Assembly: GCA_036936605.1 (NCBI GenBank)
Contig: JAUPFV010000005.1
Coordinates: 156,241,195-156,305,194 of the forward strand
DNA length: 64,000 bases
Source: Limnanthes douglasii subsp. nivea
Lineage: Eukaryota; Streptophyta; Magnoliopsida; Brassicales; Limnanthaceae
Direction: 5' to 3'
Shown here: positions 36,187 to 46,903 of the stretch, piece after piece
How positions within the stretch are numbered: position 1 is the first letter of the stretch
Layout of the letters: every line of letters starts with the position of its first letter
Program-made: the position numbers and the translations under genes
The notes under the pieces: generated by a model
Told to the model about the DNA's origin: nothing
Seen by the model: only the letters and a program-made list of their open reading frames with translations
The model's database searches: none

Positions 36187-39100
36187 TCCCCCCTCAAACA
36201 CAGAGGCGAGTCAGCAAGCTCGAGTTTGTCACGAAGAAAAAGTGAATAAGAGTGAGACAGTGCCTTGCTGAGGCAATCAGCAATTTGGTCGTGCAAAGGA
36301 ATGTATCTAATTTTAACAGAGCCTTGAAGAACCTGGTCATAGATAAAATGGACATCAAGCTCAATATGTTTGGTGCATGCGTAGAATACATGAGTAGAAG
36401 CTAAAGAACTGGCACCCAGATTGTCACACCAGATAACAGATGATGAGGTTAGAGGGATTTGGATTTCAGTGAGCAAAAATCTTAACTAGATGAGCTCATA
36501 AGATATATTTTATAGGCTTCTATACTCAGACTCAGTTGAAGATCGTGAAACAACATTTTAATTTTCTGAAGACCAAGAGATGAATGATTCACCTAGATAG
36601 ACACAATATACTCCTATACGTCTTTTGTCATCAAGTGAAGCTGCCCAGTCATCATCAAAATAGTCTTGAAGCTGCAGACAATAGCAAGGCTTAATATGAA
36701 GTCCAAGCTAGCGCGATCCAGATAAGTATCTAAGTATTCTTTTTAGATTTTTCCAGTGAGTAGATATAGGATTTTGCTGAAACTGACTCTGGCGATTAAC
36801 TACAAATGTTATGTTAGGATGCGTGTGAGTGAGATACTGTAAACCACCTAATAAGCTTCTGTATTGTGTAGGGTTATTCATACGAACACCCTCTTGACTA
36901 GAGAGACGAACACCAGCATCCATAGGAGTTGGACATGGCTTGGATAGGGAGAGACATTGAGACTCAAGTAAGTTCTTAATATATTAATGTTGTATGAGGT
37001 ACATACCTGGGGAATATCGATGAACCTCTATTCCTACAAAGAGATGGAGAGATCCCATGTCTTTTAAGGAAAATGAGGTATTTAGCTTGTATGTAAATTG
37101 ATTTAGACATTATGTATTATTTCATGTGGCTATGATATCATCAACGTAGACAAGTATTAGGAGAATAACATTGGTGTTGACAAAATAGAATAAAGAGCAA
37201 TCAACTTTCGAGTTTTAAACCCCCAGTAAAGTAGAGTGTCTCTGATTCTGGAGTACCAGGCTTTAGGAGCCTGTTTGAGACTGTAGAGAGCTTTATGAAG
37301 TTTATAGACATGTGTATGACTAAATATGTCTACAAAGGCTTCTGGTTGTGTCATGTACACAACCTCTTTTAAGAAGTCATTTACAAAAAAATATTATTGA
37401 TATATAATTGACGAACTGATCAGTGTTTAGAGATAGCAATAGTAAGAACCAGCCTTACTGTAGATGCCTTGATAACAGGGCTAAGAGTTTTATAGAAATC
37501 AATGACAGGGGTTTGATGAAACCCATTGGCGACAAGCCTGGCCTTGTAACGCTATATTGACCCATCTAGGTTGTTCTTTACTTTGAAAACCCATTTGCAT
37601 CTAATAACATTATGATTAGAAGACAATGGTACTAAAGACCAAGTATTGTTAGCCACCAAAGAACTATATTCAGTATGCATAGCCTTCTCCTAGTTAGGAT
37701 TACCTTTTCCCTCTTAAATCTTAGTAAGATTAAGAGAATTTGAGCTAGTAATAGTAAAAGACCCAATGTAAGAAGAATTAGGTTTATGAACTCCATACTT
37801 AGACCTTGTTTGCATGGTATGAGTATTGGATTGAGTAGTATTTTGAGTTGGTTGGTCAGGGTTATCAAAGGGTAGAATAGTGGATAATGTAGGTGGTGGA
37901 TGTTCACGGTCAGAGATGTTATGCTGATTGTTAGGAGTGACTATGGGTGGTGAATGGGTGTGTGTTGTGATAATATGTTCTAGTGATGAGAGAGATTGAT
38001 TATGGGTGGTTGTTTCAAGACATGTATCACAATGATGTTATAGAGTCTGATTAGAATTCTATTTATGTGAAGGAAGAGGACGCAATAAGCTATGTTTCTC
38101 AGTAAGAACATCAGTAAGTTACTCTAAAGAAGATATCTCTCAATCTTTCACTGAATTAATAGACAAATTAGGGATCCATGAACTCATAGGAAGAACATAA
38201 TTTTGTTCAACAGTTTTAGAATTGAGAAACTTGTTTTGAAATGGAATTGTGTTTCATCAAACATAACATTTCTAGAAATATATATCCTTCCGGTAGGACT
38301 TACACACCTATAGCCCTTATGACTTCGACTATAACCAATAAAAGCACACTTTTGAGAGTAAAAATTGAAACTTATGTGTTTGGTATTGTCTTAGACATGG
38401 GTAACAAGCACACTTAAAAGTCTTAAGAACAATGTAGTTTGGAGTTTTGTGGTGAATAATTTCAAAAGAAGATTTGTTGTTTTGAATAGGTACAGACAGT
38501 CTATTGATTAGGTAAACACTTGTTTCAAAAGCATCAATCGTAAACTTATAGGGTATATTAGCTTGAACTAACAAGATCAGGCCCATTTCAACAATGTGCC
38601 TATGTTTTCTCTCAACCCTCCCATTTTGGGCTGAGGTATAAGGACATGATCTTCTAAAAATAAAACGAGTTTCCTTAGCTAAGGAAGTTTGTGGTTTGAA
38701 CTCTCCTCTCCAGCCACTTTGTAAAATTTTGATTGATATTTTTAATTGAGTCTCAACTAGGATTTTAAAGCCTTTAATAAAATCAATAACTTGATTTTTA
38801 TCTCTTATAGGATAGATCCAGGTGTATCTGGAATGATCATCAACAAAAAGAACATATTATTTAAAACCCTCTTTAGAATAGGTAGGTGAAAGACCCCATA
38901 CATAAGTGTGTTTGAGGTCCAAAATGTTATTAGTGTAAGAATCTGAAATAGGATATGAAAGATTGTGAGACTTTCCTAATTGGTAAGCTTCACATAAACT
39001 AGTTTTATTGCTTGAAACTGATTTAGGTTACACAATTTCAAAACAGAATTAAGAACATTTTATGATGGATGGCAAATCTTCCTATGACATCCATCTTTTA

Positions 39101-39267
39101 AGGAATCGGACAGACTACTAGATAAAACAGTAGGAAATTTAGAAGAGATTTGAAAAAGATTGGCTTGAGGGAAGGAAGATGATGTCTTATTGATCAATGA
39201 CTTTGGATAGTCATCCATCATGTAGAGTTTATCCTCATTTGTTCATTTAAGCAGTATAGTCTTTGTT
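36187..39267 (-). pseudogene. Copia pol, 3' part: integrase, RT, RNase H (broken)
   Basis: RNase H lies at 36187-36480 (SSVIWCDNLGASSLASTHVF, TKHIELDVHFIYDQV, IADCLSKAL). RT is at about 36700-37560 (EAFVDIFSHTHVYKLHKALYSLKQAPKAWY, GGLQYLTHTHPNITF). Integrase lies at about 38300-39200. At the very right, LYMMDDYPKSL and HPSYK mark the pre-integrase domain, cut by element 2 at 39272. Stops and frameshifts are numerous. It continues as 49813-50600 beyond element 2. Confidence 0.85.
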
Positions 39268-39272
39268 ACTTT

Positions 39273-39766
39273 TGGTGTGGATAAAAGTAGCATGAGGGTA
39301 GGCTGGTAATTTCAAGTGGAGTTTTAAGACGGTGTAAGGGTGTTTCACGGTGGTATGGTGGTGTTTAAAGGTGTTTCAAAGTGTTTCAGGGCGTTTTAAG
39401 GGTGGAGAGAGAATTAAGCAGCCTGGCAGCAGTTAATTTTTCTTACCCATAGTTAATGCTGGTGGTTGGGTATTTATAGTGTGAAATTTGGGCCCTTATG
39501 GGCTTTCGGGTCAAGTTTAATGGACCCGGGTCATGTTTAAAGACCCACAAGTTTTGAGCAGATGTGCAGGTAGCTTAGTCAGATAGTGTTTAGGTTTTTT
39601 AGTACTTTAGTCATAGTTCGAACTGCCTTAGGTTTATAGTGTTCGAATTTATCTGTCCGGTGAAAAAGTCATGTTCGAATTAATATGCTTGGAGTCTGTC
39701 CGAATTTTACGGGGAGATTTACCTTGGACTGCCCTTCCGGGGAGCACTTCGAATTCGGACTCATCA
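39273..39766 (-). repeat. LTR of element 2 (3' LTR)
   Basis: 494 bp. Differences from 49319-49812, by direct reading: catgag/cctgag, ttttgagc/ttttaagc, gtccggtg/gtccagtg, gtcatgttc/gtcctgttc. The polypurine tract, reverse of ggagccccttttttagg, begins at 39767. Confidence 0.96.
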
Positions 39767-40093
39767 GGAGCCCCTTTTTTAGGTATTTGAACAAGTGTCC
39801 TTGTTAAAGAACTGAAAAACAGTCCGACTTAGGAAGTGGTCTTCCAATTCGAAGAGTTGAAGACGGACCCGGACAGAGCAATCGTTACAAATTCCAAACG
39901 GTTCTTTGTCATAGTTAGTGGGACACGTGTCACTCTCTGGTTGGTTACTTTTAGCCGTTTTTTCACCTCGAAAGTTGCACCACTTTCTTGAACAAGTTAC
40001 CTCTTTAAATGCTCTTGATGACGTCAGCGCCGTTTTTTAATCATTGCCCAACTTTTCGGATTCTCCTAGGAATCAAACCCTTTTTTACATTTA

Positions 40094-40101
40094 CTATAAA
40101 T
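40094..40101 (+). promoter_or_regulatory. TATA box of the antisense gene, element 2
   Basis: ctataaat lies 103 bp before ATG 40197 and 328 bp inside the 3' LTR. Upstream blocks (ttttaatcatt, ttctcctagg) match element 1 although the surroundings have diverged. Confidence 0.6.
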
Positions 40102-40196
40102 TCCATTCATCTTTCACAGTCTCACTATTACTTTCACTCTGTCATTTTACTCAAAGCTTCATCTCTCTAAAATCTCAAGATTTCCTTAGTTGTTTT

Positions 40197-43153
40197 ATGT
40201 TCACAGCAAGAACAGCTCTAATCAAGGGTGGCTGGCTTAATCTCTCAGAATTAGAGAAAGCTCAAAGGGTTGAAAAAGAGAAAAGGCTTGCAGCAGGGCT
40301 TCCAGCGTCGCCTGTCGAGAAACCAGCCCCTTCAATCGAAGAGTCTGATAGAGGTTCGTCTTCTTCGAAAGGTACAAAACCTAGAAAACTCTTTCGATCA
40401 ACACTTTCTCCCATCGTATCTGACTCTTCAGTTCAAGAGTCGATCCCTGTCGTTGAACCGGGGGTCACTGTCACTAGTGTCAGGAAGAAATCCACTTTCC
40501 TTGCTATGGGGTCCGATTCTGATCATTCTCCAGACAAACTAATCATGAAAAGACCAAGCAGATTGGTTAAGGGACTCTTCAAAAAATACCAGCGAGTCAG
40601 GGTCCGGGGCAGCTGTTAGGACTCTCCGGGAAAGGCCGGTTGGTCCGGAGGCTAGCAGTCCACTACCTCCCAAGGAAACCTCGACCTCAGAAACTCAAAC
40701 TGAGGTGAGAACTCAAAAACATACATCGAGTCAACAGTCCGGAGGATCAGCTGTGCCAAGCTTCATCCCTCCCCGGGCTGTTTCTGCAGAAGCTCCCCCA
40801 ACAGTAATGGAGGAGAGGATGGAAGACTCCACTGAGGAGGTTAGGTTTGAGTCCGAGTCTTCCGGACAAGCTGAAACTGCTGTAGTTGTTGCCAAGAAGG
40901 GCAAAGAGGACTTGTATCTGAGGCGTCCGGATCTGCCGGAGAGCCTTGAAGGGAGAGTAGGGCCCTGCTTTCATAAGGTAGAGTTCAAGTACCTTTTGTC
41001 TCTGTTAAAGACCAAGTATGCGTTTATTCATACTAGAGATTTGGGACGGTTTCGCACTAAGTGGGGGATCCCTGAAAACGTTAAAATCCGAATTCCCATC
41101 GATCCGGAGACCCCAATGGATTGTAAAAGGAACGAGATAGTCTTCTTTACGGAGCTATTCAACTGGGGACTTAGGTTCCCACTGGATCCAGAGATAATGC
41201 GCTATTTCCACCTAGTCAAGCTATGCCCATCACAGCTAAGCCCCAACGGATGGTATACTTTAATGTCATACATTATGGCATCTAGGTTGTCCGGAATTCC
41301 TCTTCCAATGGAAGGGTTCGCTGCTGTTGCTAGTTTGTGAAAACACCATCAGTTCCCTTTCTATCACTTTAATATGGGGAATGACTTGAAAGCCGTCGAT
41401 GATCTCCTGGAGTCGGAGAGTAAGTGGAGGAGCCAGTTTTTGTTTGTAAGTGGCTCATGGAGAATGGCAATAAAATCAAGGTCGGGGAGAATCCTAGCCT
41501 TCTTCGAAGTAGATGGAGGAGCGATCGTAAGTTTTCCTTTAAGTTTCTGTTCGAATTTCTCTTTTCATTAAATTTATGCTAACTGGCTACTTTCTTGTTT
41601 CATTAGAGCTGCCAAAGGAATTTGGAGACTACCTAAAAGCCGGACAGGTCACCTGTAGCAAGATAAATGCATGGGCCGCAGAGAACTGGGAGAACCGGTT
41701 TCACACGGCTTTTACCCCTGGGAATTTAGCGAGATCCCATCTGTGGAACACCACAGGTCGGAGGGATCTATCCTGGGAGGAGTTCTCTACCCCACCTGAT
41801 GAGGATGTAGTTCTGAGAAGGTCTCATGAGTTAGATGGGACCCTCTTCCTTCCTGTCCGGGCCAAAGCCCCAAGTAAAATGAAGGGCAAGAAGAAGAAAA
41901 GCAGGAAAGCGGTAGAGGATGCTGAGAAAGAGGTCCCAACAGGCTCAGAGGTGCCAGCTCAGGCTCAAGTCGATGCAAACCTTCTATAGGTGGTAGAACA
42001 GGAGAGCGAGAAACAAAGAGCGAAGTCCCCAAAACCCTCAAGGGCTTCTAAACGGACTCGTAAGCAAGCGAGTGACAGTGCTGATAGGGAGGTCAAAAAG
42101 AAGAAGATTTCCCAAGGAGATGAGCTTGCTCTCCGAGACCCGGAGCCCACTTTCCCAACTGATCCAACCTTAGCCGAAGAGATCCCAGGGAATCTTAATG
42201 AAGGGATTCCAATGGAATTTCACACTGATGAAGTGGATAGGGGAGAGATTAATATGGATGAAGTGGATGTCACCGGTCTGGGCCCCCTAGGTGATTACTT
42301 CCTTGGCCTGTCAAGAGATGAGTTCGCAGGGCCATATGTTCCTCCCAGTAGTTCCAACACAGTAAACTTCAATGGTAAAACTTTCTTGGTCTCCAGCGAG
42401 AGGGATGTTATAGCTCATTCCCTCCTTAGCAACGTACAACCAGTACTCACCCTGGAAAGGCAAGTCCGGAGTCAGGCAGAAACCATCAAAGAACTTAAGT
42501 CTGAGAAGGAGAAACTGTCCGATGACCTCAGGACTGCCACTACTAAGGTTGACTTGCTTAAGGAGTCGAACGAACAGCTGAAGGAGAATCAAGAGAAGAG
42601 CAACACAAAAGTTGCTTCTTTAGAAGAGACCGTAAAAGATCTCCGGGCTAAGCTATCTGGATTGGAGAAGGACTTGACAGCCTCAAGGGGAGAAACTGCA
42701 GCAAAGGAGAAGATTGTCACCAACCTGACCACTGACAAACTTGCTTTAGAGAATGCAGTGACTCAGGCTGTTGAGGAGAAAGCTGCTTTGGTGAAGGATC
42801 AAGAGGCCATGATCAAGGCCAAAATCAACGCTTATGCCAGGGAGATGATACGGAGTGAAGAATTAATGGTTGAGAAAGTGAAGTCCGACATGGTCCTCTT
42901 GTTTCATGAGAAGTTCCCGAAGAGGAGACTAGGGGACTTATGGCGTTATGTGGATGACGATGATCTCCCCTACTGGACCATGGTTGATGAAGGGTACACT
43001 GATATATCCTCATCTGGTGATGAGGAGGAAACCGGAGAGAGCCCGGGTGAGGAAGAGGTTGACCCCAAAGGCAAGAAGGTCATTGAAGAAAAAAGCGATA
43101 TCAAGAGCAAGAAAACAGATGAGGGTGAGCCATCTTCAAAGGCTCTACCTTAA
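40197..43153 (+). pseudogene. Antisense additional gene of element 2 (two exons, lightly broken)
   Basis: Exon 1 (40197-41526) starts MFTARTALIKGGWLNLSELE, chosen because element 1 has the same start. It then has a Ser/Pro-rich part and a globular domain resembling the 'putative gypsy type transposon' family (about 40960-41440: GIPENVKIRIPI, FNWGLRFPLDPE, CPSQLSPNGWYTLMSYI, NMGND). Exon 2 (41607-43153) has LPKEFGDYLKAG, a Lys-rich possible nuclear signal (REVKKKKI), a long coiled coil (about 42430-42870), then DMVLLFHEKFPKRRLGDLW and an acidic tail. It is known in the Tat lineage as an additional ORF of unknown function; an RNA- or chromatin-related role is only speculation. Defects: a frameshift near 40590, TGA 41338-41340 (TGT in element 1), a 1-nt loss near 41460, and TAG 41987-41989. 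Confidence 0.8.
41527..41606 (+). other. Predicted intron in antisense gene, element 2
   Basis: An 80-bp intron starts gtaagttttc, has a branch-like tgctaac at about 41577-41583 and ends ttgtttcattag. Splicing is phase 1 and moves the reading from exon 1 frame into the exon 2 frame exactly (RWRSD to LPKEF). Unspliced, the frame stops. Confidence 0.75.
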
Positions 43154-43193
43154 CTTATAATTTGTTTTATTTATCTTCTGTTTGAACCAAAGT

Positions 43194-43296
43194 CCTTGGA
43201 AGGCCAAGGCACCTTTTTTGTGATGCTGTCCGTTTTATTCGGACAGATTTTTGTATTGTGCTCAAACTTACTCAAAAAGTCCTTGGAAGGCCAAGG
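43194..43296. repeat. Palindromic repeats and hairpin between convergent genes, element 2
   Basis: ccttggaaggccaagg occurs at 43194-43209 and 43281-43296. Between them is a perfect 7-bp stem hairpin (43226-43232 / 43240-43246) with a 7-nt loop. It is the counterpart of 3861-3998 in element 1. It may act as a bidirectional 3'-end signal for the convergent antisense gene and pol. Confidence 0.7.
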
Positions 43297-43615
43297 CAGT
43301 TTTAAGTTTGTTGAATGAATGTTTTATCTTGCTCAATCACTGTCTTCTTTCATAGTCTGTTTAAATGTCTAAAGTTTAAGTAATTTTGAGTCATTGTATT
43401 GTGAGAGTATTTAGTTTCTCTGGCTAGAATTTAAGTAGCCCTTAGACCTTTCAGTCCGGGTAGTATGACAATCAACAGAATTTTGTAAAAACTTAGAAAA
43501 TTGTTTAAAAAGGCTCCAAGTTTTATTGAAAGCTCTCCGTGGCGCCGAAGAGAGGAAGTGGTATGCCCCCAAATATTTACATGGATGTTTAAACAAGTAA
43601 ATATTTACATAAACT

Positions 43616-46600
43616 TTATTCCAAGTACATTCGAAGGTGTTCAATATTCCAAGGGTGAGTTAAAACCCTGCCATCTTTGTCTTCTAACCAGTATGTACCA
43701 GGCTTGATTCTTTCAACCACAGTATAGGGACCCTCCCAAGTTGGGGCCAGCTTTCCGAAGAGCTTTTCCTTGGTATGTAAGAAAACTTTTCTCAACACCT
43801 TATCTCCTGGTTGAAAGTCCCTTCTTTTAACTTTAGAAGCAAACCTGCTTCTCATCAAGCCCTGATAGTGTGCTACTCTAAGATGAGCTTTTACTCGCCT
43901 TTCTTCAATTAAATCAAGTTGATTTCTAACTGCCATTTCATTAGCCTGTCCGGAGAAGTTGTGGACTCGAAAGGAGGGGAGTGTCTTCTCTATGGGGGCT
44001 ACTGCATCCATCCCATAGACCAAGGCAAAAGGTGATTCTTGTGTTGCCGCCCCAGGTGTTGTCCGGTAGGCCCACAAGACTTCTTGTAAATAACTAGGCC
44101 ACTTCCCAGCAGCCCCTTCCAAATTTTTCTTTAAACCGGACAGTATTGTTCTGTTTGCCACTTCAACTTGCCCATTGGCTTGTGGGTGGAAAGGTGAAGA
44201 AAAGCAATGTTGAATACCCCTCGAGGCACAGAAGCTCTCCATTTCTCTGTTGTCAAACTGTGGCCCATTGTCTGTTGTTATTCTCTGGGGGACACCAAAT
44301 CTGCAACATATGCTGGATAGAATGAATTTTATAACAACCTTTGATGTTGTCCCTGCCAAGGGGGCTGCTTCTATCCACTTCGAAAAGTAGTCAATGGCTA
44401 CGATTATGGTTTTACGCCCTCCGGACGCCATAGGTAGAGGCCCAACCAAGTCCAATCCCCATCGAGCAAAAGGGATGGGTTCAGAAATTGATTCCAAAGG
44501 AATAGCTGGTACATGAATTTCATTGCTGTACCTCTGGCATGGGTCACACCTTCTTACCAGCTCCTTAGCATCTTTCATTATTGATGGCCAATAGTATCCG
44601 GAGAGAAACACTCTTCTCGTTAATGCTCTAAACCCACAATGGGCTGACCCCTCACCATCGTGTAATTCGGAGAGAACCATTTGTGACTCATGATCCCCTA
44701 AACAGCGTAGGAGAGGTTTACTATAAGATTTCTTGTACAAGACTTCTCTAATCATAATGAAACCACGAGCCCTGTGCTTTAACGTTCTGGCTTGTGATTT
44801 ATCCAAAGGTACGATGCCATCGGACAGATATTGTATAAGAGGAGACCTCCAATCCTGAGGCTGATTTACTTGTATTTCAAAGACTTCCTCTTTTTCACCT
44901 TCATCAAGTTGAATAGAAGGGCTTTCAAGCACATGGATCCATGGATAGGACTCCGTATATGCTATTGTTGCCAATGAGTCTGCTAGCTCATTCTCTGCCC
45001 GGGGAATATGCTCATAGACAACGGCTTTAAACTTCAGGGCCTCATTTTTCAAGAGTAGTAAATACTTGATTAATTGTTCCTTTCTAGCTTCTGATAAGCC
45101 CAAGGCATGGTGGACAAGCAATTGGGAGTCGCTTAGCAGCTTGACCCTTTTTGCTCCACAGATGAAAGCCAATTTCAAACCAGCTATAGCTGCCTCGTAT
45201 TCGGACTCGTTATTGGATGCCCTGAAAGCAAAACAAATAGCTTGGAACATGTTATCACCATAAGGGGAAGTGAGACATATCCCTGCCCCAGATCCTATGG
45301 CACTGGATCCTCCGTCTGTTCGGACAATCCACACTTTTTTGTCTTTTGAATCAGCAGGTTGTTCTGAATCCCTATCAGAATGGAATTCGACCAGAAAGTC
45401 AGCCACAGCCTGAGCTTTTACTGTTGTTCGAGGAGCAAAGTCTATGTCGAAGTCCCCCAACTCTACTGACCACTTTGTCATTCTGCTTGAAATATCTGCT
45501 TTTTGAAGGACATTCTTTAAAGGGAAAGACGTCCGAACAATAATAGGATGAGCCTGAAAATAAGGCCTCATCTTTCTTGCAGCTATCACCAAGGCCAATG
45601 CTAGTTTTTCAAGTTTCAAGTAACGCTTCTCAGCATCAATCAAGCTTTTGCTGATATAGTACACTGGGTGTGGATATCCATCAACCTCCCTTACTAACAC
45701 AGCACTAATGGGACAACTTGAAACAGCCAGATATACGAAGAGAGTCTCCCCATCAATTGGTTTGAACAAAGTCTTGGGAGAGGACAGATGCTTCTTAATT
45801 TCATTGAATGCCTCATCACACTGTGGTGTCCACTCAAACCCTTTTGCACCCTTCAAGGTTTGAAAAAATGGAGCACATCTGTCCGAAGACCTGGAGATGA
45901 ATCTGTTCAAAGCTGCTAACCTCCCCGTTAATCGCTGTACTTCTTAAATATTTCGTGGAGGCTCCATTTGGAACAAGGCATTGAGCTGGTCCGGGTCGGG
46001 CTGTATTCCATGCTCACTTATAATATACCCCAAGAACTTCCCGGACTGTACTCCGAACACACATTTTTCAGGATTTAACTTTAAATTCACCTTAGCCAGG
46101 TTGGCAAAAGTCTCCTGGAGGTCGGACAAGTGCAGCTGCTCATCCATACTTTTCACCATCATATCATCAATGTAGACCTCCATATTTCTTCCAATCTGAT
46201 CAGCAAATGCTTTATTGACTAACATTTGATAAGTAGCCCCAGCATTTTTCAAGCCAAAGGGCATCACCTTATAGCAGTGTAAACCTCTATCAGTAACAAA
46301 AGTGGTATGCTCTTGATCTTTTGGATCCACCTGGATCTGATTGTACCCGGAGAAAGCATCCATGAAGGAGAGCAGCTTGTTCCCAGAAGTAGAGTCTACT
46401 AACTGATCTATCCGGGGAACCGGATACAAGTCTTTTGGGCAAGCTCGATTGAGATCTGTGAAGTCAATGCACATTCGCCATTTACCGTTTTTCTTTTTTA
46501 CCAAGACTGGATTGGCAGTCCACAAACGGTACTGAGATTCTTTAATGTGCCCCATCTTTGTGAGTCTGTCAACCTCTTGTACAATGACATCAGCCTTTTC

Positions 46601-46903
46601 TTTTGAGAAAGCTCTCCTCTTTTGTACTACTGGTGCCACGTCTCTCCGGACAGATAAGTGATGGGAAATCACCTCTGATGGAACTCCAGTAACATCAGCG
46701 TTGCACCAAGCAAAAACATGCTGATGGTCTTTTAAGAATTTCAACATACCTTCTTTCAACATTGGTGGCATTTTGGACCCTATCTTGACAATTTTTCCTT
46801 CTTCCAAGCAATGTGTTTCAACATCCTCAACCGGGATCAACACTCCGGGGGTCTCTCTGGGGTCATCAATTTCACCCTCACCCCCAGAAAGGCCCTCAAA
46901 CTG
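43616..46903 (-). pseudogene. Pol of element 2: RT, RNase H, archaeal-type RNase H, integrase (one nonsense)
   Basis: It follows the UAG at 46904-46906 in the same frame. RT (about 45950-46700) has MDAFSGYNQI, PFGLKNAGATYQ and the catalytic YIDDMMVKS. TAA 45944-45946 interrupts just after it; element 1 has AAG there. RNase H follows (VYYISKSLIDAEKRYLKLEK), then the second RNase H of Tat elements (TDGGSSAIGSGAG, ESEYEAAIAGL, SDSQLL, LADSLATIAY). Integrase has the H-H-C-C finger (GEGSAHCGF ... CDPCQRYSN) and DDE core (WGLDLVGPLP, TDNGPQFDN, NGQVEVANRT). The end WNIEHLRMYLE is at 43616. Apart from the single nonsense the frame is open for over 1,090 codons. Confidence 0.93.

Noticed and set aside
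41987..41989. TAG in exon 2 of the antisense gene as a readthrough site
   Set aside because: The following bases (gtggta) do not fit a known readthrough context, and the segment is deleted in element 1, so conservation cannot be checked.
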